Below, in pieces: positions 42,090 to 51,015 of a DNA stretch of 64,000 bases. The DNA comes from Promethearchaeota archaeon (GTDB lineage: Archaea > Asgardarchaeota > Lokiarchaeia > Sigyniarchaeales > SOKP01). The DNA lies in the NCBI GenBank assembly GCA_030606485.1, contig JAUWGH010000011.1, forward strand, positions 1 through 64,000, read 5' to 3'. Every line of letters begins with the position of its first letter. The stretch's first letter is position 1. Position numbers and translations under genes: made by a program. Under the pieces are notes generated by a model, which had not been told where the DNA came from, ran no database searches, and saw nothing but the letters and a program-made list of their open reading frames with translations.

Positions 42090-42851
42090 ATGAGTATTGA
42101 TTGGAATTCAGTAGAGGCTAAACCAGATAAGTCCCATAAAGTTATTGGACAGGCTCTTTTAGATTTGCGTGCAAAAGTTAATAGTTTAGAAAAACAGTTG
42201 GCAATCAACCGAACAGAGCTGGAAAAAACTACTAATGAATTAAATGCCACCAAGACAAAATTAACTACCACAGAAACTGACTTGAGCACAATTAAAGAGG
42301 AAAAAGAAAATATTGATAAGAAATTTACAGATCTTGAATCAACCAAATCCGCTTTAGAGAATGAATTAAATGATGGAAAAGCGAAAATTACTGAGTTAGA
42401 AGAAAAACTAAATACCTCTGCGGCAACCAACACTGAACTACTAAAAAAAATTGAAAACCTTGAAGCCGATTTAACTACAAAAACAAATAAAATCCAAACC
42501 CTTGAATCTGAAATTCCCTCAAAACAAGAAAAAATTAATGAATTAACCAACACTTTAAGTGAAAAAGAAAGCCAATTAGAAGAATTAAAATCATCTCTTG
42601 CCGAAAAAGAACAGACATTGAGTCAAATTACTGCCCAATTGGAAGAAACGAAGTCAGAATTGAGTGCATTTAAACTCCCTGAGATTGGCCCCGTTGAACC
42701 ATTTCGGAGAGAAGAGAGAGTGATATGCCCTATGTGTAGTGGAACTGCTATAAAAGAAATAGACGACAAAACCAAAATTTTATATTATTCAGGAACCAAA
42801 GCCATTTACGCAAAGAAAAAAATATGCAAAAAATGCGGATACGAATTCTAA
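42090..42851 (+). CDS. Long coiled-coil protein with C-terminal zinc ribbon
   Basis: Heptad-rich LEKQLAINRTELEKTTNELNATKTKL...; CPMCSGT...KICKKCGYEF. Confidence 0.75.
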   Translation: MSIDWNSVEAKPDKSHKVIGQALLDLRAKVNSLEKQLAINRTELEKTTNELNATKTKLTTTETDLSTIKEEKENIDKKFTDLESTKSALENELNDGKAKITELEEKLNTSAATNTELLKKIENLEADLTTKTNKIQTLESEIPSKQEKINELTNTLSEKESQLEELKSSLAEKEQTLSQITAQLEETKSELSAFKLPEIGPVEPFRREERVICPMCSGTAIKEIDDKTKILYYSGTKAIYAKKKICKKCGYEF

Positions 42852-42890
42852 GAAATGAAACTCTAATAAAGTCTATAATAAAACCAATTA

Positions 42891-43095
42891 CCCACTAACC
42901 AAGTCAATCCCTCTACACCTAGGAACTATATGAATCTCTTATTTATTTGTTATCATAACAATTTCAGTAACTTCTTCAGTTGGTTGCGGCCTTATAAGTA
43001 CGTGGGCCCATCTATCAGAAAAAGCGGGATTAACATTTCTTGAATATGGAGTCTTCATAAAACCTTTATTTGTAATTCTAAAAATTGTTGTAATG
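42891..43095 (-). pseudogene. Relic of a third GlcD-like FAD oxidase (N-terminal part)
   Basis: Nucleotide alignment to 34365-34570, e.g. ctgcccatctatcgggaaaagcggggtcaacatttctcgaatatg vs gggcccatctatcagaaaaagcgggattaacatttcttgaatatgg. Confidence 0.75.
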
Positions 43096-43191
43096 GAAAA
43101 AAAATTAAAAAGCATATTAATTTAATTTTCTTATTCTTACTATAGAACAAACGGGTCAAAATATAAATAAAAATTCAATAAAAACTTAAAA

Positions 43192-44139
43192 GTGGAGCAA
43201 TTGGATTCCTTAGGATTAGTAATTAAAGATGAATTATTGCGATTTTTAGAAAAAGAATTTGAAAGTAGCAAGCTTAACCTTCTTCCTGAGAAATATAAGG
43301 GTGGAAAAATATTTTCTCATCCATTAATAGGCGTTGCTCAAGGTAATGATCCTATTTTTCAAAAGTTCAAAGAAGTTGTAGGTCCGGAACATCTAACACC
43401 TCTAGAAATGTGGGTAGGAAGTGGTCAAGATCAATTGTCAGCGTCTGACCTTTATGTAGTATCTATGGTGTTTCCTTTTACTGATAAGATTCGCAGGGAA
43501 AGTAATAATCCAATTGTATTGCCTCGAATAACATTACCAGCTGAAACTTATTCTGTTGCTAGAAATTATGGTAATGTATTCAAAAGGGATATAATGAAGC
43601 AAACAATTAATTTTTTAAAGGAAAAAGGTTATAATGCCGTATCTGGGATGTCCTGTGATGCTTATTCAGTTATTTTGAAAGGAAAATTTTATTCTACTTG
43701 GTCTGAAAGATATATTGCTTTTGCTGCGGGATTAGGAACCTTCGGTTTGCATGAAGGACTAATTACTGAAGTAGGGTGTAATATTCGATTAGCCTCAGTG
43801 GTCACTAATGCCCCAATTAAAGTTTCTCGAAGAAAGAGTGATGAACCTTACTCAAATTGTTTATATTATGCAAAAGGAACTTGCAAAGAATGTGCGAAAA
43901 AGTGCCCTGCAAATGCGATTACAGAAAAAGGACATAATAAAACAAAATGTAATAAATATCGCTGGAAGGTTGCAAGAAAAATGATACCACGTCTTGGTTC
44001 AATTCTGAAGCCTGATTCCCGCCGTATTAACTGGAAATTAAAAGAAGATATTTTCCTTGTAGGTTGTGAATTTTGTCAATTTGGAGTCCAATGTACGGAT
44101 AAAAACCCTATGGTCAGTGACTACTTAGATTTTGATTGA
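43192..44139 (+). CDS. 4Fe-4S protein, epoxyqueuosine-reductase / reductive-dehalogenase-like
   Basis: AAGLGTFGLHEGLITEVGCNIRLASVVTNAPI, GTCKECAKKCPANAITE, GCEFCQFGVQC; GTG start. Confidence 0.7.
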   Translation: MEQLDSLGLVIKDELLRFLEKEFESSKLNLLPEKYKGGKIFSHPLIGVAQGNDPIFQKFKEVVGPEHLTPLEMWVGSGQDQLSASDLYVVSMVFPFTDKIRRESNNPIVLPRITLPAETYSVARNYGNVFKRDIMKQTINFLKEKGYNAVSGMSCDAYSVILKGKFYSTWSERYIAFAAGLGTFGLHEGLITEVGCNIRLASVVTNAPIKVSRRKSDEPYSNCLYYAKGTCKECAKKCPANAITEKGHNKTKCNKYRWKVARKMIPRLGSILKPDSRRINWKLKEDIFLVGCEFCQFGVQCTDKNPMVSDYLDFD

Positions 44140-44912
44140 GATTGATGCTTAAACCAGGTTACTACTGATTCAACCGTCTTCTCAAAAGCTTTGGGATCTG
44201 TAAGTTTATGATCTGCTCCTTCGATAACAATAAGCTCCTTAGGCTCTTTAGCCAATTCGAAAAGGCGGTGAACCCCCGCCAAATCTATTCCTTCATCTGC
44301 ATCTCCTGCAATTATAAGCAGTGGACGGGGAGCAATACTTAAAACCTCCCGAATAGGATTTAACTTTTTCGAATCCTCCAGCATACTTTCAAGGATTTCT
44401 TTGCTAATATCTGGATCACTCAATCCATGCATTTCGTCTGGTGAATTTTGCACCAAGTCTTCTACAGCGAGTTGAATAAGGGGGGAACGAGCAAATGCAA
44501 GCGTGTCATACACAGGTGCCCGAAGGCATACCACACTAATTCGATTATCGCGAACCGCAGCCAACACAGCTACAGCTCCACCATAACTAGCCCCATATAC
44601 TCCAATCCAGTTTTTAACTGAGTAATCAGACTCTAGCAGATGAGAAACAGCATTTCGGGCGTCTTTAACTTCTCGGGCAAGACTGAAATATCCTTCACTC
44701 CGACGGAATCCCCTAAAATCAAACGTTAAAACTAGGAAACCGGCTTCCGCTAGTCGAGAGGCTATACCATGCACTTGATCAGGAGACCCTGGAAGCCCAT
44801 GAAATTTACATATCCCCGGAAATGGTCCATCGCCCTCTGGAACTAAAAAGTTTCCCCTCAGCAACTGCCCCTCTGAATGAAATTCGGTTGGAATAAGACG
44901 GAAATTCGACAA
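44121..44912 (-). CDS. Alpha/beta hydrolase (dienelactone hydrolase / S9-like)
   Basis: ICKFHGLPGSPDQVHGIASRL, VLTFDFRGFRRSEG, GVYGASYGGAVAVLAA, DADEGIDLAG. Confidence 0.85.
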   Translation of the reverse strand: MSNFRLIPTEFHSEGQLLRGNFLVPEGDGPFPGICKFHGLPGSPDQVHGIASRLAEAGFLVLTFDFRGFRRSEGYFSLAREVKDARNAVSHLLESDYSVKNWIGVYGASYGGAVAVLAAVRDNRISVVCLRAPVYDTLAFARSPLIQLAVEDLVQNSPDEMHGLSDPDISKEILESMLEDSKKLNPIREVLSIAPRPLLIIAGDADEGIDLAGVHRLFELAKEPKELIVIEGADHKLTDPKAFEKTVESVVTWFKHQSQSKSK

Positions 44913-45021
44913 TTAGTTTTCACTCTTCAAATTTTGTTCTCATATGATTGAGAGAATCCTATTAATTATTGATAAATTTTACTATAAATTTGTATTTGCT
45001 TATCTTTTTATAATAATTTCC

Positions 45022-45150
45022 TTTTTGGTTTCATTTTTCTCTATATAACAACTTTCGCAAATACCTTGACAAACATTTATAATTTTAATTTCAAATCTTT
45101 TACTATGTCAGAAACATCCAAAAAATTTTCAACCCCAGTATCAATAGCAT
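45022..45150 (+). repeat. Promoter/leader repeat, copy A (three copies in window)
   Basis: tttggtttcatttttctctatataacaactttcgcaaataccttgacaaacatttataattttaatttcaaatcttttactATGtcagaaacatccaaaaaattttcaacccc. Confidence 0.85.
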
Positions 45151-45218
45151 TAATTATTCTTGGCGATCACTCCTATCAATTTGCGTTTGGTATTCAAATT
45201 TTTGCACACTCATTATAA
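45105..45218 (+). pseudogene. Truncated ICMT-like gene N-terminus (copy A)
   Basis: MSETSKKFSTPVSIALIILGDHSYQFAFGIQIFAHSL* vs intact MSKTSKKFSTPVLIAIIIFADVMQ... Confidence 0.75.
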
Positions 45219-45433
45219 TTTTATTTTTAACAGTCTAATATTTATAAGATGTAGATTTAAATTTTTGCCACTTTTTATTACACTTCTATAGATTGCTTTT
45301 TTATAAGTATCTTCCATAGGTATCATTATCTATATTTATTCATTCTATGGTAAAGTAAATTATTTTACAGAAATATATATAAATTCGAGTGGGTTTATTT
45401 ATAAACGTAATAAAATAACACAAAAAAAAGGGT

Positions 45434-45721
45434 GTGAAAATGCCAAAATTTATTGTAATTCATACAATACCGAAAAAACAAATTGAACAAATGGCCGAAA
45501 TTCCTCCTGAGAAAAATACCATGATTATTAATGCGAGAAAAAATCAAAATTTTGATGCCTATTGGGTTAGAAGCTGGGTGGTTCCAGATCAAGATAAGTT
45601 ATATTGTGAATGGAATGCTAAAGATGAAGAATCAATCCGAAAAGCATGGGAGAGTGTGAAAGGAATTGGAATTGACTCCATCAATGAAATGCAAATAATA
45701 GACGCAGAAGATTATAGGTAA
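45434..45721 (+). CDS. Small DUF4242-like protein
   Basis: MPKFIVIHTIPKK...YWVRSWVVPDQDKLYCEWNAKDEESIRKAWES. Confidence 0.6.
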   Translation: MKMPKFIVIHTIPKKQIEQMAEIPPEKNTMIINARKNQNFDAYWVRSWVVPDQDKLYCEWNAKDEESIRKAWESVKGIGIDSINEMQIIDAEDYR

Positions 45722-45767
45722 AAATGATTTTATCTTAAATAATAATAAAAATTTTTTTTAAAAATTT

Positions 45768-45895
45768 CTTTTTTGTTTTTTATATTTCTCTACATAACAA
45801 CTTTCGCAAATATCTTGACAAACCTTTATAATATTAATTTTCAAATCTTTAACTATGTCAAAAACATCCAAAAAATTTTCAACCCCAGTATTAAT
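45768..45895 (+). repeat. Promoter/leader repeat, copy B
   Basis: ctctacataacaactttcgcaaatatcttgacaaacctttataatattaattttcaaatctttaactATGtcaaaaacatccaaaaaattttcaacccc. Confidence 0.85.
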
Positions 45896-46547
45896 TGCCA
45901 TAATTATTTTTGCCGATGTAATGCAAGCGTTGCCTTTGATACTCCTCTCTGGAAACTTTCTCTGGATTGAAATGTGGATTTATCTATTAATATTTACCAT
46001 TTTCATGACTTATTCTATGTTTTGGTTAAGAAAAAACAACCCCCAATTACTTGAAAGTAGAACCTCAATGAAAGGGTCGTCGGGTTCAGATAAAATCATT
46101 CTGTCTTTACTCGGCGTTGTGTGTATTGTTTATTTTTTTGTAGTTAGTCTAGACGGTGGAAGATTTCATTGGTCATTGGTTCCAGTCTTAGTAAAAATAC
46201 TTGGATTCATTGGTGTAGCTCTTGGGTTAATTATTATATTTCTAGTTATGAAAGAAAATGCTTACGCTTCAAAAGTTCTGAGAATAGATAAAGAGGGAGG
46301 ACAAAAAGTAATTACTACGGGACCATATGCTGTTGTGCGACATCCAATGTATACCGGGTTTATATTAATGTTTTCTGGATTAACCATCGCATTGGGCTCC
46401 CTTTTTGGTCTTATTCCAACAGCAATATTAGCCATCTTAATAATAATACGAATTCCTCTTGAAGAAAAACTATTACACGAAGGACTCGAAGGATATACTG
46501 AATACACAGAGAAAGTAAAATGTAGATTAATTCCAAAGATTTGGTAG
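45855..46547 (+). CDS. ICMT/PEMT-like methyltransferase, intact copy B
   Basis: TTGPYAVVRHPMYTGFILMFSGLTIALGS ... EEKLLHEGLEGYTEYTEKVKCRLIPKIW. Confidence 0.8.
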   Translation: MSKTSKKFSTPVLIAIIIFADVMQALPLILLSGNFLWIEMWIYLLIFTIFMTYSMFWLRKNNPQLLESRTSMKGSSGSDKIILSLLGVVCIVYFFVVSLDGGRFHWSLVPVLVKILGFIGVALGLIIIFLVMKENAYASKVLRIDKEGGQKVITTGPYAVVRHPMYTGFILMFSGLTIALGSLFGLIPTAILAILIIIRIPLEEKLLHEGLEGYTEYTEKVKCRLIPKIW

Positions 46548-46574
46548 AATATTAGTAAAGGGGGTTTTAATGTA

Positions 46575-46731
46575 ATGGCAAATAATATAAATTACAATTT
46601 TTTTTTAATATTCTCTATTTACAATTGGGTTATTTATCAGATTTAATAAGTTTTTTCCTACTTTAGGATTGGCAAGACTAATTGACCCAGAAGGAGGATT
46701 CATAGGAAAGTACAGCCCTTTAGATAAGTAA
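46575..46731 (+). pseudogene. Probable frameshifted small membrane protein
   Basis: MANNINYNFFLIFSIYNWVIYQI* then +1 frame SLFTIGLFIRFNKFFPTLGLARLIDPEGGFIGKYSPLDK*; frame change near poly-T. Confidence 0.35.
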
Positions 46732-47088
46732 TGCCCAAAATTCCTTAACAGTTTCAGCTACTTACTTGAAATCAAAAAATAAGTATCAATTTTAGATAAT
46801 ACTCCCGTAGACTAATTGATGGATGTAAGTAAGTAAAAAAAGGGATTTATAAGACAAAACATTTCTATTCTATTTTAGAAATTAACTTTCAGAATAAACC
46901 AATTTTGTTTAATTAAATTTGTTTCATAACATTTTAATCATTTTATTCTTTATTGGATTACACAAGGGCTTTAATGATGGAAAAGTTTCGGTTATTAAAC
47001 CAGCTTTATTATTGATATTTATTTTTATTTTTTCAAGACTTTCCTTTTCTCATCGTCTTTTTTCTTCTTTTTTCTTTTCAGCTTCTAG

Positions 47089-47994
47089 TCACTTCTCTTT
47101 TATTTCTAATAACTCCCACACTTTTACCATTTTATCATATGATCCGCTGACTATGTAGTTTCCATCTGGAGAAACCGCAACCGAAAATACATCAGCTTTA
47201 TGCCCCCTAAGAGTGCGAATGAGCCTTCCCGTTCCTAATTCCCACACTTTTACCGTTATGTCCACTGGCCCTGCTCCGCTGACTATGTAGTTTCCATCGG
47301 GAGAAACCGCAACCGATAACACCTCATCTTCATGCCCTTCAAGAGTGCGAACGAGCATTCCCGTCCCTAACTCCCACACTTTTACCATTTTGTCCCATGA
47401 TCCGCTGACTATGTAGTTTCCATCGGGAGAGACCGCAACCGAACTCACATCAGCTTTATGCCCTTTAAGAGTGCGAATGAGTCTTCCCGTCCCTAATTCC
47501 CACACTTTTATCGTTTTATCAACTGATCCACTGACTATGTAGTTTCCATCGGGAGAGACCGCAACCGAATCCACAGGACTTTCATCCTCTTTAAGAGTGC
47601 GAACGAGCCTTCCCGTCCCTAATTCCCACACTTTTACCGTTGCGTCCAATGATCCGCTGACCATGTAATTTCCATCAGGAGAGACCGCAACCGAATTCGC
47701 CCAACTTTCATGCCCTTCAAGAGTGCGAACGAGCCTTCCCGTTCTTAATTCCCATACTTTTATCTTTTTGTCAGATGATCCGCTGACTATGTAGATTCCA
47801 TCGGGAGAGACCGCAACCGAATACACACCACCTTCATGCCCTTTAAGAGTGCGAACGAGCATTCCCGTCCCTAATCTCCACACCTTTATCGTTTTATCAA
47901 CTGATCCACTGACTATGTAGTTTCCATCGGGAGAGACCACAACCGACAACACAGTACCTTCATGCCCTTTAAGGGTGCGAATAGACAGTTCCAT
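47089..47994 (-). CDS. WD40 beta-propeller protein, seven near-identical repeats
   Basis: Seven units RTLKGHEGxVxSVAVSPDGNYIVSGSxDKTIKVWELGTGRLV. Confidence 0.95.
   Translation of the reverse strand: MELSIRTLKGHEGTVLSVVVSPDGNYIVSGSVDKTIKVWRLGTGMLVRTLKGHEGGVYSVAVSPDGIYIVSGSSDKKIKVWELRTGRLVRTLEGHESWANSVAVSPDGNYMVSGSLDATVKVWELGTGRLVRTLKEDESPVDSVAVSPDGNYIVSGSVDKTIKVWELGTGRLIRTLKGHKADVSSVAVSPDGNYIVSGSWDKMVKVWELGTGMLVRTLEGHEDEVLSVAVSPDGNYIVSGAGPVDITVKVWELGTGRLIRTLRGHKADVFSVAVSPDGNYIVSGSYDKMVKVWELLEIKEK
47100..47980 (-). repeat. Tandem 126-bp (42-codon) DNA repeat encoding the WD40 blades
   Basis: Recurring ...cccacacttttaccgtt...gatccgctgactatgtagtttccatcgggagagaccgcaaccga... Confidence 0.9.
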
Positions 47995-48276
47995 TATTTT
48001 TCCCTTTATATCTTAAAACATTAATTAAATTAAATTAGAAAAAATATAATTCTAAACATGTACTCTTTCAATAGAATTAATACTTTAGATACTTATAAAG
48101 TTTATAACATTCTATTTACTTATCATTTTACCTTGAAGTTGCAGAATTATTTAATCCCAATTACAAATTTAATTTCTTTTGTTAATTCTTATGGATATAT
48201 TTAAATATTTTTTTGTTGAGTTAGAATATTTTAGCAATGTTTCAGAAAATTTTTGCAAATGCAAGAGACAATATTC

Positions 48277-48345
48277 AGAATATACTGAATACACAGAGAA
48301 AGTAAAATATAGATTAATTCCACAGATTTCCGTAGAATATTAAAA
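48277..48345 (+). pseudogene. ICMT-like C-terminal relic
   Basis: gaatatactgaatacacagagaaagtaaaatatagattaattccacagatttccgtagaatatta matches 46492-46555. Confidence 0.8.
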
Positions 48346-48418
48346 AAATCTTTCATTATTTAATTTGCGGGGCTTAATATACAAAAGAATTGACATATTA
48401 TCCATTTTGTGGTTCTTA

Positions 48419-48826
48419 CTAAAAAAATTCAGATAACCTAAGTTCTGTTGCATCTTCACCATCCAAATTAGGTCCTGGAAAGAGAAAAGGGGAAAGTCCA
48501 GCTCCCAATCCAGCTCCTAAACGAGGATATCTGATTGTTGATAGAACTAATATTCGATTTTTGCCCGCAGCCATTATGAGGATTAAGCCATTATCTCCCT
48601 CAATCATAATTCTCTTTAGATTTCCACGAACAACCTCTAAAACCCCACGTTCTCCTAATGAAAATATCGCAGCGGTCATAGCGGCAATTTTTGTATCATC
48701 GATCGCCTCGGGAAAAACACTTACAATAAGGGACCCCTCTATTGAAACAATTGCTCCAGCCTCAACGTCAGGATTGGACTTAACCAATCTTTTTAATTCT
48801 CGCTTAAGTGATTTTAAATCATCCAT
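48419..48826 (-). CDS. Roadblock/LC7 domain protein, copy 1
   Basis: LKRLVKSNPDVEAGAIVSIEGSLIVSVFPEAIDDTKIAAMTAAIFSLGERGVLEVVRGNLKRIMIEGDNGLILIMAAGKNRILVL. Confidence 0.9.
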   Translation of the reverse strand: MDDLKSLKRELKRLVKSNPDVEAGAIVSIEGSLIVSVFPEAIDDTKIAAMTAAIFSLGERGVLEVVRGNLKRIMIEGDNGLILIMAAGKNRILVLSTIRYPRLGAGLGAGLSPFLFPGPNLDGEDATELRLSEFF

Positions 48827-48950
48827 TAATTTCTCATTGGATCATTATTTCTCAAATTTATATAAAAATAAATTTAGAAGATAAGTTATTTAATAATTGT
48901 GATAGGAACTAAATAAAATTTATTAATGTTTTATTCAATCTTATTTCCGC
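48490..48950 (-). repeat. Long direct repeat (Roadblock gene plus upstream flank), copy 1
   Basis: Nearly identical to 58474-58930 including upstream non-coding aataaatttagaagataagttatttaataattgtgat. Confidence 0.9.
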
Positions 48951-49040
48951 AATTTTTCGGATCTTTTTATCTTTCTAGAGACTTTAATATCTTTTAGCAA
49001 AATTCTCAATATCATATTTCATTCAGTACTATCTTTTTCT

Positions 49041-49220
49041 TTATTGCTCAATTTCTTTCGAAGTTTTTATTAAGTTATCTATACCCAACCATGTTGGATG
49101 TGTAAAGTGATGTAGCGTAATTATTGGTTCCTTTCTTGCTTTAAATATGATTTCTACAATTTTTGCATAGTGATCAACAACCTCATAATCATTCTGATCT
49201 GATTAAAGAAAGTCGGGATA
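49041..49220 (-). pseudogene. Glycoside hydrolase family 1 (beta-glucosidase-like) relic
   Basis: Reverse strand: NYPDFL*SDQNDYEVVDHYAKIVEIIFKARKEPIITLHHFTHPTWLGIDNLIKTSKEIEQ*; TLHHFTHPTWL is GH1-like. Confidence 0.6.
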
Positions 49221-49390
49221 ATTGAAAAATTTGGAGGATAAAATTATACAAAAAATATTAAAATATTAATTTCATTTCCATTAGACAAAAAATACTTAAC
49301 AAAAATGTAAGGTTTATATATTAAAAGATTTTATAGTTCTTTACTTCAAAATATAATTTTAATAAAAATATAATAAGAAAGGTAAAAATT

Positions 49391-49711
49391 ATGCCATATG
49401 TTGTTATAAAGACTTGGTTTCCAACTAATAAAGCAAATGAAGTTGCAAAAATATATATTGAAGAGCGTAAGAAATATCCTTTTGATAGATCTCTAGGAAA
49501 AGAAGTTGTAACTGCTGTTTCGACAGATGAAAATGGTATAATATCCATGGGTGTTATAGATGTAAAAGAAGGCAAACTTGAAGAAACTCTAGCCCGAGAT
49601 AATAACATTTTTGTAATGTACCTTAACATCGAAGGATATAACCGTAAGCAGGAAGTTTGGTCGACTGCTGTAGAAGCCTTGACATTATTAGGAATGAAAG
49701 CGCCAGAATAA
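49391..49711 (+). CDS. Small uncharacterised protein, paralogous family A copy 3
   Basis: MPYVVIKTWFPTNKANEVAKIYIEERKKYP...EVWSTAVEALTLLGMKAPE. Confidence 0.7.
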   Translation: MPYVVIKTWFPTNKANEVAKIYIEERKKYPFDRSLGKEVVTAVSTDENGIISMGVIDVKEGKLEETLARDNNIFVMYLNIEGYNRKQEVWSTAVEALTLLGMKAPE

Positions 49712-49927
49712 TTATTTAATATCTAATTTCTTTTTTTTCTTTATCTTTTCCTAATTTATTAGATTTTTTTAAAAAAATTTTTAAGATTTCAAAATTGAAC
49801 TTTATTTTTTTATAAATTTAATTTCAAAAGCAGCTAATAATTTTTTATAAAAAACAATAAATTTACCTAGACCAATAAATATATTTCCACTTTCTATCGA
49901 GCATTAACTTTGTTAGCTAAATAATTA

Positions 49928-50050
49928 TTTTTTTGGTTTCATATTTCCCTACATAACAACTTTCGCAAATATATTGGAAAACATTTATAATTTTAATTTT
50001 CAAATCTTTAACTATGTCAAAAATATCCAAAAAATTTTCATCCCCAGTAA
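49928..50050 (+). repeat. Promoter/leader repeat, copy C
   Basis: tttttttggtttcatatttccctacataacaactttcgcaaatatattggaaaacatttataattttaattttcaaatctttaactATGtcaaaaatatcc. Confidence 0.85.
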
Positions 50051-50205
50051 TGAAGGGTTCGCCGAGGGCAGGTAAAATCATTCTGTCTTTACTCATTGTT
50101 GTGGCTATCGTTTATTTTATAGTAGTTAGTCTGGACGATGGAAGATTTTATTGGTCATTTGTTCCGGTCTTAGTAAAAATCCTTGAAAAAGTAAAAGAGG
50201 TGTAA
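50014..50205 (+). pseudogene. ICMT-like gene with two internal deletions (63-codon ORF)
   Basis: MSKISKKFSSPV|MKGSPRAGKIILSLLIVVAIVYFIVVSLDDGRFYWSFVPVLVKIL|EKVKEV, segments match intact copy B. Confidence 0.8.
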
Positions 50206-50210
50206 AATTT

Positions 50211-50996
50211 TTGGCAGAAATTGCTATTGCATTGTTATCTCCTATCGCTAGTTTTATAGGGAAAATGATAGTAAAGAAAATTAAAAAGAAAATAGACCAA
50301 AAATTAATTAAGATTAATGTGAAAAGTCCAGATTATAATGGAACAGCAAATCACTGGGTTACCTATCTTGACGAGCGTATCAAAACCGAACAAGAAAAAC
50401 AATTTCAATATGCCTATCTTGGAGATGATATCCAAACTTCAATTGAGAAAGATAATAAAGTCTCAACCATAAAAATTCAAGTGCCTAATGTAGATAAGGA
50501 TGCTTTAAAGGAACTTATGTTAAAAAAACAATGGAATAATCAAAATGATCCAATTCATGGAAATGGTGTTTTTAATCTGGCCCTCCCCCAAATTACTCAC
50601 GCGAATTTAGAAGGAGATACATATCAAATCCAGTATCTAAATCTATCCTCGATTCCTCTAAATGGTAAATATCTGTTTACTACTAAATTAGAATCCTTAA
50701 GTTTTGAAAAATATGACCCTGATGAGTTCTATAAACATGGAGGGACCTTTGAAATCCCAATTTATCTAGAAAAATCAACACCAGATTATCATGTTTACCC
50801 AATCACACCTCCAGCGCCAAAAATTCCAGATTATGCTATTAAAACAAAAATCATTAAAGAAAAAATTATCCCATCCATTGAAGAAACTCAAGTTTTTGTA
50901 TTCTGCCCATTTTGTGGAGCTAGAATGCCAAAATCTAAAGATCTTAAATTCTGTTTATCATGTGGGAAAAATATTGAACAACATCTTAATTTTTAA
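50211..50996 (+). CDS. Uncharacterised protein with C-terminal zinc ribbon
   Basis: FCPFCGARMPKSKDLKFCLSCGKNIEQ; TTG start. Confidence 0.6.
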   Translation: MAEIAIALLSPIASFIGKMIVKKIKKKIDQKLIKINVKSPDYNGTANHWVTYLDERIKTEQEKQFQYAYLGDDIQTSIEKDNKVSTIKIQVPNVDKDALKELMLKKQWNNQNDPIHGNGVFNLALPQITHANLEGDTYQIQYLNLSSIPLNGKYLFTTKLESLSFEKYDPDEFYKHGGTFEIPIYLEKSTPDYHVYPITPPAPKIPDYAIKTKIIKEKIIPSIEETQVFVFCPFCGARMPKSKDLKFCLSCGKNIEQHLNF

Positions 50997-51015
50997 CTGT
51001 TAAGGATTAGTTTAA

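Noticed and set aside
46919-47158. ORF rich in Phe/Ser
   Set aside because: Shadow of the T-rich region and 3' end of the WD40 gene; no recognisable protein features
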